From positions 30,855,584 through 30,919,583 of the forward strand of contig CM046848.1 of assembly GCA_025618425.1 (NCBI GenBank): a stretch of DNA of 64,000 bases. Reading direction: 5' to 3'. A model generated the notes under the pieces. The model was not told the origin of the DNA and made no database searches. It saw only the letters and a list, made by a program, of their open reading frames with translations. This DNA is from Heliocidaris tuberculata (Eukaryota; Echinodermata; Echinoidea; Camarodonta; Echinometridae). Shown one piece after another: positions 12,292 to 20,332 of the stretch (position 1 is its first letter; each line of letters begins with the position of its first letter). A program made the position numbers and the translations under genes.

Positions 12292-12316
12292 ATGGCTGAC
12301 TATGAACAACCAAGTC
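12292..12316 (+). CDS. NEK7: NEK6/7 coding exon 1
   Basis: Encodes the start MADYEQPS plus the first base of a Gln codon. The donor is C|GTAAGT. The Gln codon is completed by AG at 12791-12792. Confidence 0.9.
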
Positions 12317-15300
12317 GTAAGTACTTCTTTTGTTTATAATTAAATTACAAATTTATGGGAAATATGATGGGCAATTCTATTCAATTCTATTTGTTATAAA
12401 GAACTCAAAAACTCTATTCTGCTATTAATTAATGCAAACTATTCAAAGGTTTCATGTGAGTAATATTGATAGTAATGAAAATTATGAGAATGATAATCTG
12501 TATGTGGTGCCTTTCACTTTATACATGTAGTTCCTATGATAAGTTTTCTTTTTACAGGTTGGAGGGTTGCAACTTGCAAGAAAGTTAATTAGCAACTGGT
12601 GTTCTTTATATACTGCTTTTAACAAAGTTTTACTACTTACATTATTCAGGAAGAAAGATGATTTGCTAAAATATATATCAAATTTTCATAGTTGTTACAT
12701 TTAGAAAGAAAAAATAATTTGGATAGTTAAATGAATTTCACTTTTGTTTTGTGCCTACAAATAATCTTTTTCTTTACTTCTATCTTGTAGAGCTTGCCCA
12801 TGAGGATCCAGCTATGTATTCAGAGCTAGGCAATTTTGCTATTGAGAAGAGAATTGGAAAGGGGCAATTTAGTGAGGTCTACAGGGCAAGATGTCTTGTC
12901 AATGATAGGGTCACAGCACTCAAGAAAGTGCAGGTAAGTTAGAGTATCAATCACAAATCTCCCATTCAGAAGGACATATATTGAACAATTTGCTTCATCT
13001 TGAGCAACTTCTATTGAAGATGAAGATGTTTGCCTAAACTTCACTGTATGCAATTTGAAATAGATGTATTCACTGTAGAAAGAAAAATGATATTGTATTG
13101 TTTTTCTAACAAATTAAATAGCTTTATTTTTTTTTCAGGGGGGGGGGGGGTAGAGTGCTAATATGGGCCATAACATTGCATTAGAGTCTGCTGTGGCTGA
13201 AAGTAGACAATCATTGATTTAAACAAAAATTAGATTGTGCAGTAAAGTGAAGTAGGCATTTAAAATCTGATATATTTGGAGTCAGGAGAGAAGCAATGCA
13301 GAAATGCTCACCTTCAGATCACCCCTAATAGCAGTTACGTCAGGAACAGGAATGCAAGACACAATGCAATGCAGGCTTCACACTGGATATGAATGTGCCA
13401 TTTTATAGAATGATCATAGCAAGCAACGCAATAGAGCAAAGTGAAATTCTCATTCAAATATAAAATTCAGATCATATTTATATTTCACATTCTACTTTGG
13501 AAATTGACTGATACCTTTAACCGTGCCATTTTTGTTAGCAGATGATTTCTTTATTATATATTAAATAAATCTGATATTGATATTCCTTTACACAGATATT
13601 TGAAATGATGGATGCTAAAGCAAGGAATGACTGTATAAAGGAAATTGATTTATTGAAGGTAATGTTTAAAAAACTTGTTTTTCCTGTAACAACAAGGACT
13701 GGGAACATACAGCTTAATCTTGTTTAGTATAAGATAACACCATAACTCTGACATATTTATTGATTTTACATTAAAAGTACAATTTATTACAAATACATTT
13801 GTGCCTTGATAGAGACAGATCTGTAGAAAAAGTGACTATAGTTGATAAGCTCTTAAAATGTATATTATGCAAACTACATGTATAAATTTGAATAGCAGTG
13901 TTTATTAATCTGTACGTATATGTAAATGAGTGCTTCAATCTAATGAAATGGGTACATAAATGTATGGTTTATTCAATAGTTTAATGATTTTTTGATGAGA
14001 CTGAGTTCATCTACAGTAGATGTCTTGGTACAATAACTTTGTCTATAAAATTAACAAATGACCTGATTAAGTTTACTAGTTTCGGTTTCAAGTGTGAACT
14101 GCATGTAAGCAAATCACACTATATAGGGAAAGTTTTGTTTAGTTTTTTACAAGACAGTGTAAAGCATTTGATATTATGAAGGCTGTTGTACATGTATCTG
14201 AATGAGTAAGTTTATAACTCTTTCTTTCTTTCTTTCTTTCTTTTTTTTTTTTTTACTTCTCTTCATTTAGTCTTTGAACCATGATCATGTGATCAAGTAT
14301 TTGGCTTCTTTCATTGAAAACAATGAGCTGAACATTGTACTAGAGTTAGCTGATGCAGGAGACTTATCAAGAATGATAAAGGTAAGATGGAATGTCTCAA
14401 AGAGTTTTGTCTGCTTAGAGCAAGAAAGAAGATACTAATCACATTTACATACAGTAGAGTTAATGCCCATCTGCCTTTTAGCAGACAGTGTCCTTGATGC
14501 AGTGAGAAACTATTAGATGCATAGAAATCATATATGGTATGTCTAGTCTCTAGAGGGTTAATGATTCTCTGTTTCATCAGTTCTGATTCAAGTATTCCAT
14601 GGCATTAAACTGATGAATAGGAACCCCTAGTGAAATTTGGGAAAGTTTCATGCATGTGAAATTCTTTCATTTTGTAGTGGTTGCATCTATTCCTCCTATT
14701 TAAAAAAAATGACTTAGAAAGGTACACTTGCGATGAAGAGATTGTAAAATGCTAAAATTTGAAATGCCTCTGAAATTGTCTTGACAATGATGGCTGATCC
14801 AAATTTTTTATCAATTTCCTGTTGTCGTTTTCTTAATGAAATTAGTAGTACTATTCTGAGAAGACAAGCCTTTTATCTCTTATGAGCAAAGTCATTCCTT
14901 GATCCCTTTGTATCATCTAGGGATATGGATAGATGTCATACTTGAATGCCATAATGCATGACATCACTCTATTGCAATGGGACTTCCCCCTTATCTCGAC
15001 TGTAGAAGGAAGGAATTCATTGGAACCCCAATCCCATGTGGGGCTCACTGACTGTCGCAACAGGATATTGGAATCCTTTCCTAATAAATCTGGGATGTGA
15101 AATCGGTCTGAATCAAGTCTGAAATGGCGTCCATGTTGCCCACTTTTCTTGTGAAATTAGAAGGAGGAGGTCATGAGAAGTTCATTGTGATGGGTGATGT
15201 GACTTCTCTGTAGGAAAAGAAAGAAATTACCTCCAGGTCATATGGGTGTAAAGGTTCATGCAGGGTTTAGCTTGGAAGACAGCATGCAATATGTCTCATT

Positions 15301-15694
15301 TGTAAATGTGATTCAATTTTGTTGTTGTTGCAGTCCTATGGTCATTTGGTTGTATGTAGTAAGTGCGGGGTCTACTACTAAATATGATTTTTGTATTCTC
15401 TTTTATTTCTGAATTTGCTTTTACTTAAATTTACTTGCACCTTTTATATACTTTCATGCCATTTCTTTCTATTCTTCTCTCCTCCTACCATTGTGTTTCT
15501 TGCTGTCTCCTACTCACATAGGCCTTCTCCTTTATCTACATCCTTTGTCATTTCCTTCTACCTCTTCATATTCTTTTTTCATTTTTTTCTTTTCTTTTAT
15601 ACCCTTCTGCTGACAAGCAAAAAAAAAAAAAAAAAGAAAAAGGTCCTCAGCATTTTTGGGCCCCTTCTTAACTCAAAAAATCTCTGATAAGCAA

Positions 15695-15736
<42 letters not shown>

Positions 15737-18700
15737 TCCTCAGCATTTTTTGAGCCCCTTTTTGGTCCCAGGGGGAGGGGGGCCCCCAGCCCCCCCCCTG
15801 GATCCGCCACTGGATAGATTTGTGTTTTGTTTTTTCTACCATGATCTGTTTTATTTTCAATATGTTTGTTGCCCTATTGTCCTTTTTCATAGAATTTATG
15901 CATCTTCTTGTCTTTATTAGCAAGTTGCTCTTTATTTGTCTGACACTATCTTATATTTGTTGTTAGTATTTACTATAATGTTTGTCATTATCATGTTCTG
16001 TGCTATTTTAATGTGATTTCCTTTCTTTGATATAGCATTTCAAGAAGCAGAAGAGATTGATACCAGAGAGAACCATATGGAAGTACTTTGTTCAGCTTTG
16101 TAGCGCACTAGAACACATGCATCAGAAGAGAGTCATGCACAGAGGTATCACTTCAGTGTAGTTTCATTTTGCTGTTTAACAATGAAATTAGCAAGTCCAT
16201 GGATAATGCAGAGGTTATGTAACAGATATAAACATATCTTTAATTGGGTAAGGACTAAGGGATCTTAGATTATTTTGACCCTTAATTATTCATTTTGAGA
16301 AGTGTAATACCAGGAAGGTAGAGTATACTATGTTTCTGATTTGGATTGCATTACACACAAAAAAAAGTTGTTGTTGTTTTTTATATTCTTCATCATCTTC
16401 TTCTTCTTCTCTTCTTCTTCTTCTTCTTTTTCTTTTTCCTCTTTCTCTTCTTCTTCTTCTTCTTCTTCTTCTTCTTCTTCTTCTTCTTCTTCTTCTTCTT
16501 CTTCTTCTTCTTCTTCTTCTTCTTCTTCTTCTTCTTCTTCTTCTTCTTCTTCTTCTTCTTCTTCTTCTTCTTCTTCTTCTTCTTCTTCTTCTTCTTCTTC
16601 TTCTTCTTCTTCTTCTTCTTCTTCTGTCTTCTTCTCCTCCTTCTTTTTCTCCTTCTTCACTATTTGTAAATTGTAGTTATCTATATTTTTATATTCAGCA
16701 ATTGAAATCAAGAAATGTTTAAAGATGGATTTCAACAGAACTTAGTGAAACTGTACATGGACTATAGACGAATAGACATAGAAAACTGTATTATATCTTT
16801 CTTGTTTAGACATCAAGCCTGCTAATGTATTCATCACTGCTGATGGCAAGGTGAAGCTTGGTGACCTTGGTTTGGGGCGATTCTTCAGCTCTAAGACGAC
16901 TGCTGCACATTCCCTGGTTGGCACTCCATATTACATGTCACCTGAACGCATCCATGAGACAGGATACAACTTCAAGTCAGACATCTGGTCTCTCGGATGC
17001 TTGCTATATGAGGTGAGATGCTGTTCTAAGAACACCTGTTGTACGTTGCTGTTTCCAGTTTGTAGGTTTTTACAGACATGTTCATAATGAGTATGATTTT
17101 TGTCCCCGCCGAACCCGCCGAACGAAGTTCGCGAAGGGACCATGAAACGGGCTCCGTTCGTGTGTGCGTGTGTGTGTGTGTCCGTCCGTCCGTCCGTCCG
17201 TCTGTCCGTGTGTGCTCAAATGTTCGAAAATGCTACTTCTCCGTCATTTCTTGGCCGATTTTTATTCTGATTGTTTTATCTGATAGGGCTTGGTGAGGGC
17301 TTCCAAACTTATACACAACATCGTGAAATTCATTAATTATGCAAATTCATGCAAATTTATTCAAAAGTGACGAAAAATGCTACTTCTCTATTTCACATCG
17401 GATTTTAATTCCGATTGTTTTATCTGATAGGGCTGGGTGGGGGCTTCCAAACTTCTACTCAGAATTTTGAAATTCATTAATTATGCAAATTTATGCAAAT
17501 TTATTCAAAATTGACGAAAAATGCTACTTCTCCTCTATTTCACATCGGATTTTAATTCCGATTGTTTTATCTGATAGGGCTGGGTGGGGGCTTCCAAACT
17601 TCTACACAGAATTTTGAAATTCATTAATTATGCAAATTTATTTATGCAAATTTATTCAAAATTGACGAAAAATGCTACTTCTCCTCTATTTCACATCGGA
17701 TTTTGATTCTGATTGTTTTATCTGATAGGGCTGGGTGGGGGCTTCCAAACTTCTACACAGAATTTTGAAATTCATTGATTATGCAAATTTATGCAAATTT
17801 ATTCAAAATTGACGAAAAATGCTACTTCTCTATTTCACATCAGATTTTGATTCCGATTGTTTTATCTGATAGGGCTGGGTGGGGGCTTCCAAACTTCTAC
17901 ACAGAATTTTGAAATTCATTATTCATGCAAATTTATGCAAATTTATTCAAAATGGCTGAAGGTCCATAATGTTTTCATGTTTTATATTTCAGTTGTATAC
18001 ATGCATTGTTGGTATTCTCTTCTTTTGCATGCAGTAACATTATTATTTTATTCACTAAAGTTTTTCACTGAAGTTTTAAGGTTCAGGCTAGTTAATTTCC
18101 ACAGATCTGCACTTCCGGCGGGGACATTTATTACGCATTGCGTAATTTACTCATTCACTTGTTTTTAAAGGTATGGGACAGTCATGTCACATCTCAATTC
18201 AGCATGTAATAATCATCTGCTGAAAAGCAAAAAGTTGCAAATATTAGTTGAGGCCTCTCTGGATTTACCAGATGATGTTGGGTTTTATGGATCAGTCAAA
18301 TATTATCAATATATGGAACCACCAATTTCCATTTATATGTGGCAGTAGGGTCTACATTAGGATTTAATCAGAAATAATACCATGGCCTACACATTAAACT
18401 ATCATCTGTCCTTTAGATAAATACATGTACCTTTGAGGCAAAATAAAGTACCTCTCGCTGTCATTTTAAATGAATTTTTACCAGAGTTTGGATAATGTAC
18501 ATGTAGCCTATGCTATACTTTACTGAGATGATAAAACAGGGGGGGGGGGATGATGTAGTGAGCTATTACACACTCATAATCTGACACTCCTGGACTACCC
18601 CCTTTGGGAAGCTCAGATGGTTAGATTATTACATTGAAGTTTCAAATTAAAGCTGATTTTTTTGTTGTTGTAGTAATTAATGAAGCAAGATTGATATAAG

Positions 18701-20290
18701 TCCTATTAAAGTGCACACTGCATTTTTCACTCATATAAACAAAATTTGAGTTTGATGTTTTCTAGATGCATGAACAGGTTGTGGCATATTGATCGTAGGA
18801 TTTGCAAGCTATTCTCTCTTAATTTTTTTGTTCACCAAGCCCACCTGTTTGTTTATTTTTTTTAACAGCAGCCATGCTTTATCCATTTCTTCCCCCTTTT
18901 TTTCTCTCTCTCTCTCTCTGTCTGTGACCTTGTATGGAAATTCAAGAGGAAGTTATCCAGGTGTTTAACTTCCTCTTCCAGTACAGAATTAGAAAATTAT
19001 GAAAACAAACAGCAAAATGATTGAATAGAGGTCATCAAATTTGCCAATATAGCTCCTAGATTCAGTAAAATGATTGACTTGACTATTTTAGATAACTTGG
19101 AAAATTTTCATCAGTATTATTACATTTTACTCATTTTTAAAACTTTCTGTTAGAGATTCTGGAAGTATTATTTAACATTCAGTCCGATAGGATTGTGTGT
19201 TGTGCAAATTACTTGTTTCAATTAAAATTCTTTTTTGGACATCACCGCTTTTTGAAAAAATGTGTAAAAGGATTTGTTATTTTATGTACTCGCTTATGTT
19301 TTGTAGGTGTCCTTTGTTCAATGATCTCACATATATTTGTTTTTAAATCACTACAAGACATAACAATATTTTGTTATTCCATTAGAACTCGCGTGGAATT
19401 GATCTTTAGATTATTCATTTGAAAAGCCATACGTATGCCCCATCTCTGTACTTTTTTTTCTTGTGTATGTATATGTAACTATTTGTAAAAAAAAATCTGT
19501 GAAACCACCTCTCCGTAAGTTATTTTTAACGCAACATTGTGTTATTGTAGTGCATGTTGCTGAAGGATGTGAAATGTTTCTGTAAAAGTCTATGTGGTAC
19601 AGAATGAATCTTGCCTTTCTTCTTCCAGTGAATTTCTGTTATGACGCTCCAAAACTTGAAACTTGCCTATCCACTCCTCCATATCCACCTGAATGATAAG
19701 AAAGCTCTAATAGTCATGTATTTTATTTTCCTCACCCCAAACCCTTGCCTCCCTCCCCCACTCCCTGGCTTGTCTGTACATCAATCAGATGGCAGCCTTG
19801 CAGTCCCCCTTCTACGGAGACAAGATGAACCTTTACGCACTTTGCAAGAAGATCGATAAGTGTGATTACCCGCCCCTTCCCGCTGATCATTATACTGAGG
19901 AGGTAGGGTGGTTTGTTGTCAGTGGTTACCATGGTTACCGGTGGTTTTTTTGTGTAGCAACTAGTGATTACCAGTTTGTTGTGTAGCACTATATAGAGTA
20001 ACAAGTGTGTTCATCTTGTTTATTAACACACAACTAATGGAGTGCATTTATTTTATCTCTCTTTCTCTCCTTACCTCTCCCTCTCCCCATGTTCTCCCAT
20101 TTTTCTCCTTTGTGTTGTTACCCCACTTTTATTTCTTTCTCTGTCTATGTTTGTCTCTCCCTCTCTCTCTCTCTCTATCCTTTTCCATGTCTTTTTGTCT
20201 CTATCTTTTTCCATGTCTCTTTGTCTTGCCCCCCTTCTCTGACTGATACTCTCTTCATCACTGTCTTCATATCTATATATTTGTACCCCA

Positions 20291-20332
<42 letters not shown>

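Larger units (their letters stand above)
12317..16035 (+). other. NEK6/7 introns 1-4, mostly unremarkable
   Basis: AT-rich intron DNA. It contains a poly-G run at 13139-13151, a (CTTT)n/poly-T tract at about 14220-14254 that serves as the exon 4 pyrimidine tract, and the A-tract hAT-like end at 15610-15812 (listed separately). No other exon or RNA gene seen. Confidence 0.6.

Noticed and set aside
12751..12942. Start of the kinase within intron 1 (ATG 12751)
   Set aside because: The frame crosses the TTGTAG acceptor at 12790. Splicing from the 12292 start gives a clean junction.
16328..16735. Frames encoding poly-Glu, poly-Leu, poly-Ser and poly-Phe
   Set aside because: They are translations of the CTT array in different frames and strands, inside a kinase intron.
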